A DNA stretch of 6,305 nt from Planococcus sp. (in: firmicutes) (GTDB lineage Bacteria > Bacillota > Bacilli > Bacillales_A > Planococcaceae), in contig JASKZU010000182.1 of the NCBI GenBank assembly GCA_030147455.1, positions 1 through 6,305 of the forward strand. The letters run 5' to 3'. Both the position numbers and the translations under genes were made by a program. Every line of letters starts with the position of its first letter. Position 1 is the first letter of the stretch. Positions 1 through 6,037 of this stretch are shown here, in pieces. The notes under the pieces were generated by a model, which worked only from the letters and a program-made list of their open reading frames with translations, made no database searches and had not been told where the DNA came from.

Positions 1-137
1 ACACTGTAGCTAAAGTTTCCGGACAAAGTCGCCATTAAAGAAGCGCCGCCGAAAATCATATTGCCGATTGTTAATGTATTGGCCGCCTGGCTTTTCAGGC
101 GTTTGATTGTGTGATCCATCTTTTCGGTCAGTAACAA
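1..137 (-). CDS. pssA: Phosphatidylserine synthase (CDP-diacylglycerol-serine O-phosphatidyltransferase), N-terminal part, cut by window edge
   Basis: Only the first 45 codons are present. The family is an integral membrane enzyme that joins CDP-diacylglycerol and serine to make phosphatidylserine. Seen in the sequence: a basic N-terminus (K6, K12, R13, K15) followed by ANTLTIGNMIFGGASL (residues 19-34), which resembles the P/A-N-x-L-T-x-x-N entry to the first membrane segment of bacterial CDP-alcohol phosphatidyltransferases. The catalytic D-G-x2-A-R-x8-G-x3-D-x3-D motif would lie beyond the edge, so the family call rests on the N-terminus and on context. I place the start at TTG (137-135) because AAGGGAG (152-146) sits 8 bases upstream. 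The in-frame ATG at 119-117 has no good ribosome binding site. The divergent neighbour psd uses this enzyme's product, which supports the call. Another CDP-alcohol transferase such as PgsA is less likely but possible. Confidence 0.72.
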   Translation of the reverse strand, partial: MLLTEKMDHTIKRLKSQAANTLTIGNMIFGGASLMATLSGNFSYS

Positions 138-170
138 TAGAAGCGCTCCCTTTTCGATGTGCTTTCGACA

Positions 171-200
171 ATTATACTGCGAATCGTCAAAAAATGGTAG
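171..200 (-). promoter_or_regulatory. Candidate sigma-A promoter for pssA
   Basis: A perfect TATAAT lies on the minus strand at 176-171. It would start transcription near 164 and leave a leader of roughly 27 bases that includes the AAGGGAG ribosome binding site. The -35 is weak: CTACCA at 200-195 matches 3 of 6 with an 18-base spacer. A better-looking TTGACG at 190-185 is only 8 bases from the -10, so it cannot be its partner. The -10 is directly seen; its use is inferred. Confidence 0.4.
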
Positions 201-203
201 ACT
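195..203 (+). promoter_or_regulatory. Candidate extended -10 element for psd
   Basis: TGGTAGACT has the TGn extension followed by a 4-of-6 match to TATAAT and would start transcription close to 210, just upstream of the psd ribosome binding site. There is no convincing -35 at 16-18 bases. TATACT at 173-178 is an alternative -10 on this strand, also without a good -35. The spacing between genes requires a psd promoter somewhere in 138-214, but this exact assignment is weak. Confidence 0.25.
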
Positions 204-226
204 ATTTTAACGACGGAGGTGTATTC

Positions 227-1000
227 ATGAAAAAACATATTTATCAATCGATGATCGAACTGGGCAATGGAAGGGGCAGTTCAGCGTTCCTAAAAACTTT
301 TGCTTCTTCTTCTGTGAGCCGCTTTTTGGTCGCAAGTTTCATTAAAACTTACGGAATCGATACACAAAATCTTCAGCAGCCCCGAAACTCATTCGGCAGC
401 CTGCATGACTTTTTCACCCGTAAATTATTGGATGACGCAAGGCCGATCGCCGACACAGATGTTGTTTCACCTGTCGACGGGCGAATAGAGATTTGCGGCC
501 CGATCGAACAACAAACGTCTTTCCAGGTTAAAGGCATTGATTATTCGCTGGAAGAATTGCTTGGCTCTAAACAAGCAGCTGCCCGCTACAGCGGAGGGAA
601 ATACGCGATTTTGTATTTATCGCCTGCGGATTACCACCGAATTCACAGCCCGGTCAACGGCACAGTGAAAAAACAATACATGCTCGGTGAAAAATCTTAT
701 CCGGTCAACCGGTTGGGACTTACGTACGGAAAAGCACCGATCAGCGGAAACCGGCGGCTTATTACTGAACTGGACGGTCCGAACGGGCGCTTGCTGGTCG
801 TTAAAGTAGGCGCAATGTATGTAAACTCGATCGAACTGACCGAACTCAGCGATACTTGGAAAAAAGGAGCTGAAGTAGGGTATTTCAGCTTCGGCTCTAC
901 GGTTGCTTTGTTTTTTGAAGGCGGAACCTGTGAGTTCGAGCCGGAAATCCGCAGCGGCGACCAGATCAAGGTGGGAGAACCACTTGCATATATGGTATAA
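227..1000 (+). CDS. psd: Phosphatidylserine decarboxylase proenzyme
   Basis: This 257-residue protein decarboxylates phosphatidylserine to phosphatidylethanolamine at the membrane. The proenzyme cleaves itself to give a large beta chain and a small alpha chain carrying a pyruvoyl group. Visible family marks are FFTRKL followed by RPI (residues 62-74), SPVDG with D84, PADYHRIHSP with H137 and H140 (expected autocleavage Asp-His-Ser set), and FGST at 222-225, where cleavage falls between G223 and S224. The family usually has LGST; here Phe replaces Leu. Length is close to B. subtilis Psd. The start is ATG 227, with GGAGGT (215-220) 6 bases upstream; the frame is open back to 107, but that stretch is antisense to pssA. 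The gene is divergent from pssA, the previous pathway step. No terminator is visible after it, so readthrough into yqeG is possible. Confidence 0.96.
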   Translation: MKKHIYQSMIELGNGRGSSAFLKTFASSSVSRFLVASFIKTYGIDTQNLQQPRNSFGSLHDFFTRKLLDDARPIADTDVVSPVDGRIEICGPIEQQTSFQVKGIDYSLEELLGSKQAAARYSGGKYAILYLSPADYHRIHSPVNGTVKKQYMLGEKSYPVNRLGLTYGKAPISGNRRLITELDGPNGRLLVVKVGAMYVNSIELTELSDTWKKGAEVGYFSFGSTVALFFEGGTCEFEPEIRSGDQIKVGEPLAYMV

Positions 1001-1001
1001 T
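993..1001 (+). promoter_or_regulatory. Candidate extended -10 promoter for the yqeG-yqeM operon
   Basis: TGGTATAAT, a perfect extended -10 (TGn plus TATAAT), overlaps the last codons and stop of psd. Transcription would begin near 1008, about 32 bases before the yqeG start. The -35 region is poor (GGGAGA at 973-978, 3 of 6, spacer 17), which is acceptable for extended -10 promoters. It is the only promoter-like element I see between psd and yqeG. Function is inferred. Confidence 0.42.
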
Positions 1002-1039
1002 CAATGGACTTAAGTTCGTAAAAACAGGAGTTGTTAAGA

Positions 1040-1561
1040 GTGTATCGATATTTTATTCCAAGGCAGTACGTTAAACAGGTTTTTGATATCACGCCCGAGT
1101 CTTTGAAAGAAAAAGGCGTTCTCGGCATCATTACGGATTTGGACAATACGTTGGTTGAATGGGACCGTCCGGATGCAACGCCAATGCTTGTCGAATGGCT
1201 AAAGTCCATGAAAGATGCCGGCATCCAAGTGGTTATCGTTTCCAATAATAACGAAATGCGCGTCAAATCCTTCGCCGACCCGCTCGGCATTCCATTTATT
1301 TACCAAGCACGAAAGCCAATGGGCAAAGCGTTCAGAAAAGCATTGAAAATCATGAGCGTTCAGCGCGAACAGGTTGTCGTCATCGGCGATCAGATGCTGA
1401 CGGATATTTTCGGCGGCAACCGCAACAAGCTGCATACGATTCTCGTGCTGCCGGTCGCGCAGTCGGATGGCTTTTTCACGCGTTTTAACCGTCTCGTTGA
1501 ACGCCGGATCATGAAGAAATTGAAAGACAAAGGACAATTGATGTGGGAGGAAGAAAATTGA
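1040..1561 (+). CDS. yqeG: HAD-family phosphatase YqeG (PGP phosphatase-like family)
   Basis: This 173-residue protein aligns end to end with B. subtilis YqeG (about 172 residues). It is a HAD hydrolase with all four motifs: DLDNT (D33, D35, nucleophile and acid/base), VSNNN (S68), the Lys of ARKP (K92), and IGDQMLTD (D117, D122, metal ligands). There is no large cap domain. The family is related to eukaryotic GEP4-type phosphatidylglycerophosphate phosphatases. The substrate cannot be read from the sequence, but position next to phospholipid genes fits a lipid phosphate. The start is GTG 1040, with AGGAG (1026-1030) 9 bases upstream; the in-frame TTG at 1031 directly abuts the ribosome binding site and is rejected. 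It is the first gene of the operon, and its stop TGA shares bases with the TTG start of yqeH (TTGA, 1558-1561). Confidence 0.93.
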   Translation: MYRYFIPRQYVKQVFDITPESLKEKGVLGIITDLDNTLVEWDRPDATPMLVEWLKSMKDAGIQVVIVSNNNEMRVKSFADPLGIPFIYQARKPMGKAFRKALKIMSVQREQVVVIGDQMLTDIFGGNRNKLHTILVLPVAQSDGFFTRFNRLVERRIMKKLKDKGQLMWEEEN

Positions 1562-2661
1562 CAGAACCGTTATATTGCATCGGCTGCGGTGTACAGATAC
1601 AAACAGAAAACAAGGAGGAAATCGGCTACGCGCCGCCTTCTTCGCTTGAAAAAGAAGAAATAATCTGCCAACGCTGCTTCCGATTGAAAAATTATAATGA
1701 ATTGCAGCCGGTTTCGCTGACGGATGACGACTTTTTACGAATTTTGAACGGACTTGGGGAACGCAAAGGCTTGATTGTGAAAATCGTCGATATTTTCGAC
1801 TTTAACGGCAGCTGGCTTCCAGGATTGCACCGCTTTGTTGGAAACAATCCGATTCTGCTTATCGCCAATAAGGCGGATTTGCTGCCGAAGTCGGTCAAAG
1901 AAAAGAAACTTATCAACTGGATGAAGCAGGAGTCGCGCAAGCTTGGTTTGAACCCGGTTGATATTTTGACGGTATCGGCCCATAAAGGAACAGGCGTTGC
2001 AGAAGCGATGGATGCCATTGAACAATACCGCCAGGGCGGAGATGTCTATGTGGTTGGCTGTACGAATGTAGGGAAATCAACGTTTATCAATCGCGTCATC
2101 AAACAAGCTACCGGAGAAGGCGATGTAATCACTACTTCCCACTTCCCGGGAACAACACTTGACATGATCGCGATTCCGCTCGACGACGAGCAGTCACTTT
2201 ATGATACGCCGGGGATCATCAACCACCATCAATTGGCGCATCATCTTCATGCCGATGAATTAAAGGCGATTATGCCGAAAAAAGAAATCAAACCGCGTGT
2301 GTTTCAGCTGAATCCGGAGCAAAGCTTATTTATCGGAGGGCTTGCCCGCTTTGATTTCATTAATGGCAAACGGTCTTCGTTTACGGTCCATGCAGCCAAC
2401 TCGTTGAATATCCACAGAACAAAATTGGAAAACGCTGATGAGTTGTATCAGCAGCATTTGGGCGGCATGCTCGCACCGCCTTCAGCTGAACACTTGGAAG
2501 GTTTCCCGGAACTTGTACGCCACGAATTCCGTATCAAAGAAGGAAAAACGGATATTGTCTTCTCGGGACTTGGCTGGATTACCGTTCAGCACGATGATGT
2601 TCTTGTAGCTGCCCATGCCCCAAGAGGCGTAGAAGTCCTTGTCAGACCATCGCTGATTTAG
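1558..2661 (+). CDS. yqeH: Ribosome biogenesis GTPase YqeH (circularly permuted)
   Basis: This 367-residue protein matches B. subtilis YqeH along its length. An N-terminal zinc finger has CIGC (C7, C10) and CQRC (C37, C40). The GTPase motifs follow in permuted order: G4 NKAD (104-107), G5 SAHKG (140-144), G1 GCTNVGKST (167-175), G2 in the FPGTT region (196-200), and G3 DTPG (216-219). A C-terminal domain ends in RPSLI. The family is required for 30S subunit assembly and 16S rRNA accumulation. The start is TTG 1558, with GGGAGG (1545-1550) 7 bases upstream. The in-frame GTG at 1543 overlaps that site and lacks its own, so it is rejected. The start overlaps the yqeG stop by 4 bases. The TAG stop runs directly into the GGAGG of aroE. 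Confidence 0.97.
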   Translation: MTEPLYCIGCGVQIQTENKEEIGYAPPSSLEKEEIICQRCFRLKNYNELQPVSLTDDDFLRILNGLGERKGLIVKIVDIFDFNGSWLPGLHRFVGNNPILLIANKADLLPKSVKEKKLINWMKQESRKLGLNPVDILTVSAHKGTGVAEAMDAIEQYRQGGDVYVVGCTNVGKSTFINRVIKQATGEGDVITTSHFPGTTLDMIAIPLDDEQSLYDTPGIINHHQLAHHLHADELKAIMPKKEIKPRVFQLNPEQSLFIGGLARFDFINGKRSSFTVHAANSLNIHRTKLENADELYQQHLGGMLAPPSAEHLEGFPELVRHEFRIKEGKTDIVFSGLGWITVQHDDVLVAAHAPRGVEVLVRPSLI

Positions 2662-2672
2662 GAGGTTGTCAA

Positions 2673-3497
2673 ATGAAACAATGGTACGCTGTGATCGGTG
2701 ATCCGATCTCGCATTCATTATCACCCTTTATGCACGATTTTTGGTTCGACAAGCACGGAGTTAATGCTTCATATCTTCCGCTCCACGTTGAGCCGCACCA
2801 ACTGGAAAAAGCGGTGGATTCGATGAAACTGCTCGGCATCAGCGGGTTTAATGTGACGCTGCCGCATAAACAAGCGATCATCCCGCTTTTGGATGAGCTC
2901 GATGAAACGGCGCAGCGGATGAATGCAGTCAATACGGTGGCCGTATCAAATGGCCGTTTAAAGGGATTTAATACTGACGGCGATGGATTTGTCCAGTCTC
3001 TGTTAAGCCAGCAGCCAAAACCGGATGAGGCGTTATTGATTGTTGGAGCAGGCGGCGCAGCGAGAGGCATTGCTTTTGCGCTGTCGCGTGCCGGATTCCG
3101 CGATATAACGATTACCAACCGCACCGTCCGCAGAGCACAAGAATTGGCCGATGAGACCGGGAGTAAGTCAATTGTACTGGCAGAAGCTGAACGTCGGCTG
3201 GGCGAATTTGCTACGATTGTTCAAACGACTTCTGTCGGAATGACTGAAGAGGCACTGCCGCTGTCAGCCGCTAATTTGACGAAGGGATCAGTTGTAGCTG
3301 ACATTATCTACAACCCGCTCCAAACGCCGCTGATCCAAAAGGCAAAAGAGAAAAATTGCGCTGCGCTGAATGGCGTTGGCATGTTTGTCAACCAGGGAGC
3401 GATCGCGTTTGAGAAATGGACAGGAATTCGTCCGGATACAGAAGAAATGACACAAATGATTACGGAAAAACTAGGAGGACATTATGTTAACAGGTAA
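2673..3497 (+). CDS. aroE: Shikimate dehydrogenase (NADP-dependent)
   Basis: This 274-residue protein catalyses reduction of 3-dehydroshikimate to shikimate with NADPH, the fourth step of the chorismate pathway. Diagnostic sites are present: SHSLSP (13-18, shikimate-binding serines), NVTLPHK (60-66, with catalytic K66), NAVNT (84-88, N87), NTDGDG (100-105, catalytic D102), the nucleotide loop GAGGAAR (125-131), the NRT segment (149-151) expected to favour NADP, and MFVNQGAIAFE (237-247, Q241 contacting shikimate). ATG 2673 has GGAGG (2661-2665) 7 bases upstream. The 3' end carries the ribosome binding site of yhbY and overlaps that gene by 14 bases. Its placement between two ribosome-assembly genes is the conserved Bacillales order (aroD in older B. 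subtilis naming) and not an aromatic amino-acid operon. Confidence 0.97.
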   Translation: MKQWYAVIGDPISHSLSPFMHDFWFDKHGVNASYLPLHVEPHQLEKAVDSMKLLGISGFNVTLPHKQAIIPLLDELDETAQRMNAVNTVAVSNGRLKGFNTDGDGFVQSLLSQQPKPDEALLIVGAGGAARGIAFALSRAGFRDITITNRTVRRAQELADETGSKSIVLAEAERRLGEFATIVQTTSVGMTEEALPLSAANLTKGSVVADIIYNPLQTPLIQKAKEKNCAALNGVGMFVNQGAIAFEKWTGIRPDTEEMTQMITEKLGGHYVNR

Positions 3498-3774
3498 ACA
3501 AAAACGTTTTTTAAGAAGTGAAGCGCACCATTTGGATCCGATTTTTCAAGTCGGAAAAGGCGGCGTAAACGAAGCAATGCTAGTTCAAATCGGTGAAGCG
3601 CTGGAAAAACGCGAACTGTTGAAAATAAGCATTTTGCAAAACAATGAAGATGATAAACATGAAGTGGCAGAGCATCTTGCCAAAGGCACAAAAGCTGAAC
3701 TTGTCCAGTTGATTGGCCATACGGTCGTATTATACAAAACATCTGTGAACAACAAACGGATCGACCTTCCGTGA
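3484..3774 (+). CDS. yhbY: CRM-domain RNA-binding protein YhbY/YqeI
   Basis: This 96-residue single-domain protein is the same length as B. subtilis YqeI and nearly identical at the N-terminus (LTGKQKRFLRS). It consists of one CRM fold with the GKGG loop (24-27) inside FQVGKGGVNE, the RNA-contact signature. The family associates with pre-50S particles and acts in large-subunit assembly; the precise target is not determinable here. ATG 3484 has AGGAGG (3473-3478) 5 bases upstream. It begins 14 bases before aroE ends and finishes with TGA overlapping the GTG start of nadD (GTGA, 3771-3774). Confidence 0.95.
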   Translation: MLTGKQKRFLRSEAHHLDPIFQVGKGGVNEAMLVQIGEALEKRELLKISILQNNEDDKHEVAEHLAKGTKAELVQLIGHTVVLYKTSVNNKRIDLP

Positions 3775-4364
3775 CCAAACAGAAAGTCGGCATTCTTGGC
3801 GGAACGTTCAATCCGCCGCATTTCGGCCATTTAATTATGGCAAACGAGGCTTACCATTCACTGGGATTGAGCGAAGTGCGGTTTATGCCGAATGCTATCG
3901 CTCCGCATAAACAAACGAGCGGGATTTCCGCCTTGCAGCGGCTTCATATGACGCGGCTTGCGATAAAAGGCCATCCGCAATTTTCACTTGAAGAAATAGA
4001 AATCCGCAATGGCGGTGTTTCTTTTACGTATGAGACGATGCTGGAACTGACCCGCCGTGAACCTGATGCCGAGTTTTATTTCATCATCGGGGGCGATATG
4101 ATCGAGAGCCTTCATACTTGGCACTGCATCGATAGATTGCTGGAGCTGGTGCAGCTGGTCGGCATCGGCCGTCCGGGATATGGGGTGGAGACTCCTTATC
4201 CAGTGGTTGTAATTGATTCGCCGGAGATGGATGTGTCTTCGACGATGCTCCGCCAGCGAATCGGCCTCGGCAAGCCGGTCACTTTTTTGGTTCCGGCGCC
4301 CGTTGAATCTTTTATTCAGAAGGAGCGGTTGTATGGATACGGACTTGATGCTCCAACAAGTTAA
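3771..4364 (+). CDS. nadD: Nicotinate-nucleotide adenylyltransferase
   Basis: This 197-residue protein transfers AMP from ATP to nicotinate mononucleotide, giving deamido-NAD, a shared step of de novo and salvage NAD synthesis. It has the nucleotidyltransferase signature GGTFNPPHFGH with the HxGH pair H17/H20, the FIIGGDM segment (104-110), the W/RPG region GRPGY (133-137) and the C-terminal SSTMLR (156-161, ATP binding). The start GTG overlaps the yhbY stop by 4 bases. No strong ribosome binding site precedes it (only CGGA around 3757-3760), so it probably depends on coupling to yhbY. The C-terminal end overlaps yqeK by 32 bases and carries its ribosome binding site. Confidence 0.97.
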   Translation: MTKQKVGILGGTFNPPHFGHLIMANEAYHSLGLSEVRFMPNAIAPHKQTSGISALQRLHMTRLAIKGHPQFSLEEIEIRNGGVSFTYETMLELTRREPDAEFYFIIGGDMIESLHTWHCIDRLLELVQLVGIGRPGYGVETPYPVVVIDSPEMDVSSTMLRQRIGLGKPVTFLVPAPVESFIQKERLYGYGLDAPTS

Positions 4365-4908
4365 GCAGCGCATGCCGGAAAAGCGCTATATCCATGTGCT
4401 GGGCGTGGTGGAAAGTGCTATTGAGCTAGCGCGGCAATACGGTGTTTCCGAAGAAAAAGCACGCGTTGCAGCCATTCTTCATGATGTCGCCAAATACGCC
4501 GACAGGGATTGGATGAGGGAGATCATCCAGTCAGAAGAGATGGACCTGCGGCTTCTTGCATTCCACCACGAATTGTGGCATGCTCCTGTAGGCGCTTTTG
4601 TCGCAGTAGAAGAATTTGGGATCGAAGACGAGGAAGTCTTGGATGCGATCCGTTTTCATACGACCGGGCGCGCCGGCATGTCTGACTTGGAGAAAGTCGT
4701 CTATATCGCCGATATGATCGAGCCAAGCCGCAAATTCCCTGGTGTCGAGCAATTGCGCGGACAAAAATTACATGGCCTTGACCGTTTAATGGAATCGGCG
4801 ATTCGGCAGTCTATCAACTTTTTAACAAAAAAAAATCAACCGGTATATCCGGATTCCTTGGAATGCCTTGCGCATTTCGAGCAACAGAAGGGGAACGTGG
4901 AAGAATGA
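4333..4908 (+). CDS. yqeK: HD-domain bis(5'-nucleosyl)-tetraphosphatase YqeK (Ap4A hydrolase)
   Basis: This 191-residue protein is close in length to B. subtilis YqeK (about 186). The metal-binding HD set is visible: H21 in YIHVLGV, H50-D51 in ILHDVAK, H83 in LWHAP, H109 in RFHTTG, and D127 in YIADMIEP. The YqeK family has been shown to split Ap4A symmetrically to two ADP, using a di-iron type centre. The start is ATG 4333, with AGGAG (4321-4325) 7 bases upstream. The frame is open back to 4213, but that part is nadD read in another frame. It overlaps nadD by 32 bases and rsfS by 4 (ATGA, 4905-4908). Neighbouring nadD and rsfS give a context of nucleotide balance and ribosome shutdown. Confidence 0.95.
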   Translation: MDTDLMLQQVKQRMPEKRYIHVLGVVESAIELARQYGVSEEKARVAAILHDVAKYADRDWMREIIQSEEMDLRLLAFHHELWHAPVGAFVAVEEFGIEDEEVLDAIRFHTTGRAGMSDLEKVVYIADMIEPSRKFPGVEQLRGQKLHGLDRLMESAIRQSINFLTKKNQPVYPDSLECLAHFEQQKGNVEE

Positions 4909-5243
4909 CGAAAGATACGTTATTACAAGTGGCTTACCAAGCCGCAGAAGATAAAAAAGCAGAAGATATCGTAGTATTAAACATGGAAGGCATCTCGCTA
5001 TTGGCCGATTACTTCCTGATCTGCAGCGCCAATTCAGATCGCCAGGTTCAGGCAATTGCCCGTGAGCTGATGGACAAAGCCGGAGAAGCAGGATTCACTG
5101 TGAAAAGCGTAGAAGGATTTGATTCGGCTCGTTGGGTACTGGTTGATATGGGAGACGTTGTAGCGCATGTATTCCACCGCGATGAGCGCTCGTACTACAA
5201 TCTCGAGCGGCTATGGCGTGACGCTCCTCAGCTCGAAGTATGA
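4905..5243 (+). CDS. rsfS: Ribosomal silencing factor RsfS (YqeL, iojap family)
   Basis: This 112-residue protein consists almost entirely of the RsfS/YbeB/iojap domain. Recognisable blocks are DIVVLNMEGISLLADYFLIC (21-40), SDRQVQAIARE (44-54), WVLVDMGDVVAHVF (77-90) and YYNLERLWRDA (97-107). Family members bind ribosomal protein uL14 and block joining of the two subunits, damping translation in stationary phase or starvation. The start is ATG 4905, which overlaps the yqeK stop as ATGA. The ribosome binding site is weak (GTGGAAG at 4897-4903), so coupled translation is likely. The upstream open stretch from 4863 has no such support. The stop overlaps the yqeM start (ATGA, 5240-5243). Confidence 0.95.
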   Translation: MTKDTLLQVAYQAAEDKKAEDIVVLNMEGISLLADYFLICSANSDRQVQAIARELMDKAGEAGFTVKSVEGFDSARWVLVDMGDVVAHVFHRDERSYYNLERLWRDAPQLEV

Positions 5244-5977
5244 ACTACGGGCGTTTTGCAGCAGTCTATGATGATTTAATGGAAGACATTCCATACGAGC
5301 AATATGTAGAGTGGATTGCTGAAACGTTGCAGACAGGCAAAGTTCTCGACTTGGCTTGCGGGACGGGTGTCTTGTCCGAACTGATGGCTGAACTTGGCTA
5401 TTCCGTGACAGCAAGCGATTTGTCTGCAGATATGCTGACAGTTGCACAGCGACGTTTTAAAGAAGCGGGTTTGTCGATTCCTGCTCTTCAGTTGTCGATG
5501 GATAACTTGGAGGGGCTGGAAGGTTTTGACGCTGTTACAATTGCCATCGATTCGTTGAATTATTTGAGCGCTGAGGAACAGGTGATTCAAACGTTCAAGC
5601 AAGTGCATGCTGCGCTAAAAACCGGCGGGCATCTGTTTTTCGATGTTCACTCGATATTCAAAGTTGATGAAGTTTTTATGCAGAGCCCTTTTGTCTATGA
5701 CGGAGAGGATCTGGCCTATATGTGGCATACGGAACCTGGTTCAGCTGCCCATAGTGTAATTCACGATTTGACGTTTTTCGTCCGCGAAGGCTGGATGTTC
5801 GAACGGTTTGAAGAAACGCACGAGCAACGAACGTTCCCGGCAGAAACGTATAAATTGTGGCTCGAAGGGGCAGGCTTTAAAGTCGCATCGATTACTGCAG
5901 ATTTTACGCACGAGGAGCCGACTGAAGAAAGTGAACGCATTTTTTTCCACGCCATAAAAGAAAGTCAAATCCGCTAG
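5240..5977 (+). CDS. yqeM: SAM-dependent class I methyltransferase YqeM, substrate unknown
   Basis: This 245-residue protein matches B. subtilis YqeM (about 247) over its full length, including the conserved DETHEQRTFP-type block (here FEETHEQRTFP, 190-200). The Rossmann methyltransferase core shows motif I VLDLACGTG (35-43), the acidic residue D60 ending strand two in TASDLS, and IAIDSLNYL (101-109) near motif IV. No substrate-defining domain is visible. Conserved linkage with ribosome-assembly genes suggests an RNA or ribosomal target, but that is inference only. ATG 5240 overlaps the rsfS stop by 4 bases and has only a GAAG-like site upstream, so it probably needs coupling. It is the last gene of the operon; its TAG stop lies inside the terminator stem. 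Confidence 0.93.
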   Translation: MNYGRFAAVYDDLMEDIPYEQYVEWIAETLQTGKVLDLACGTGVLSELMAELGYSVTASDLSADMLTVAQRRFKEAGLSIPALQLSMDNLEGLEGFDAVTIAIDSLNYLSAEEQVIQTFKQVHAALKTGGHLFFDVHSIFKVDEVFMQSPFVYDGEDLAYMWHTEPGSAAHSVIHDLTFFVREGWMFERFEETHEQRTFPAETYKLWLEGAGFKVASITADFTHEEPTEESERIFFHAIKESQIR

Positions 5978-5998
5978 CGACAAGCTAGCGGATTTTTT
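5967..5998 (+). terminator. Rho-independent terminator of the yqeG-yqeM operon
   Basis: A perfect 12-bp inverted repeat (AAATCCGCTAGC at 5967-5978 and its complement at 5984-5995) encloses a 5-base loop, GACAA. Six T residues (5993-5998) end the downstream arm, followed by GTTGT. The A/T outer pairs also give the minus strand a short T run (opposite 5967-5969), too short to call it bidirectional. The yqeM stop codon (5975-5977) sits in the upstream arm. Confidence 0.93.
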
Positions 5999-6007
5999 GT
6001 TGTGCGA

Positions 6008-6037
6008 TAGACAATGGGATGTCAGTTATTGTATAAT
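6008..6037 (+). promoter_or_regulatory. Candidate sigma-A promoter for comEA
   Basis: TAGACA (6008-6013, 5 of 6 match to the -35) and a perfect TATAAT (6032-6037) are 18 bases apart. Transcription would begin near 6044 and give a leader of about 40 bases before the proposed comEA start. It lies just after the terminator, so comEA appears to be transcribed separately. No AAAA-N5-TTTT pair typical of ComK sites is visible in 5978-6084. Confidence 0.55.

Noticed and set aside
85..100. Small inverted repeat GCCTG / CAGGC
   Set aside because: Only 5 bp, inside the pssA coding region, no T run; expected by chance.
128..158. Possible ECF (sigma-X type) promoter AGTAAC ... CGAT upstream of psd
   Set aside because: The spacing of 19 bases is too long and the -35 is imperfect; mentioned only because B. 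subtilis pssA-psd is under sigma-X.
107..226. In-frame upstream extension of psd by 40 codons from 107
   Set aside because: It is antisense to pssA, has no ribosome binding site and adds residues unlike the family; ATG 227 has an ideal GGAGGT site.
222..925. FGST in place of LGST in Psd as a sign of an inactive enzyme
   Set aside because: The Gly-Ser cleavage pair and the D84, H137 and H140 residues are intact; the change precedes the cleavage pair and is hydrophobic for hydrophobic.
697..1290. Long antisense open frame across psd and yqeG
   Set aside because: It runs opposite two well-recognised genes and its translation shows no recognisable domain; a shadow of codon usage.
4213..4332. 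Upstream open extension of yqeK
   Set aside because: It is nadD read in another frame, Arg/Ser-rich and unlike YqeK; ATG 4333 has AGGAG at good spacing.
3482..4373. Several minus-strand open frames opposite yhbY and nadD
   Set aside because: They mirror real genes, have no supporting ribosome binding sites or recognisable domains.
4863..4904. Upstream open extension of rsfS
   Set aside because: It is yqeK out of frame; the ATGA overlap at 4905 matches family N-termini.
6010..6032. Possible operator dyads GACA-N6-TGTC and ACAAT-N12-ATTGT near the comEA promoter
   Set aside because: Arms of only 4-5 bases that do not extend; not distinguishable from chance without relatives to compare.
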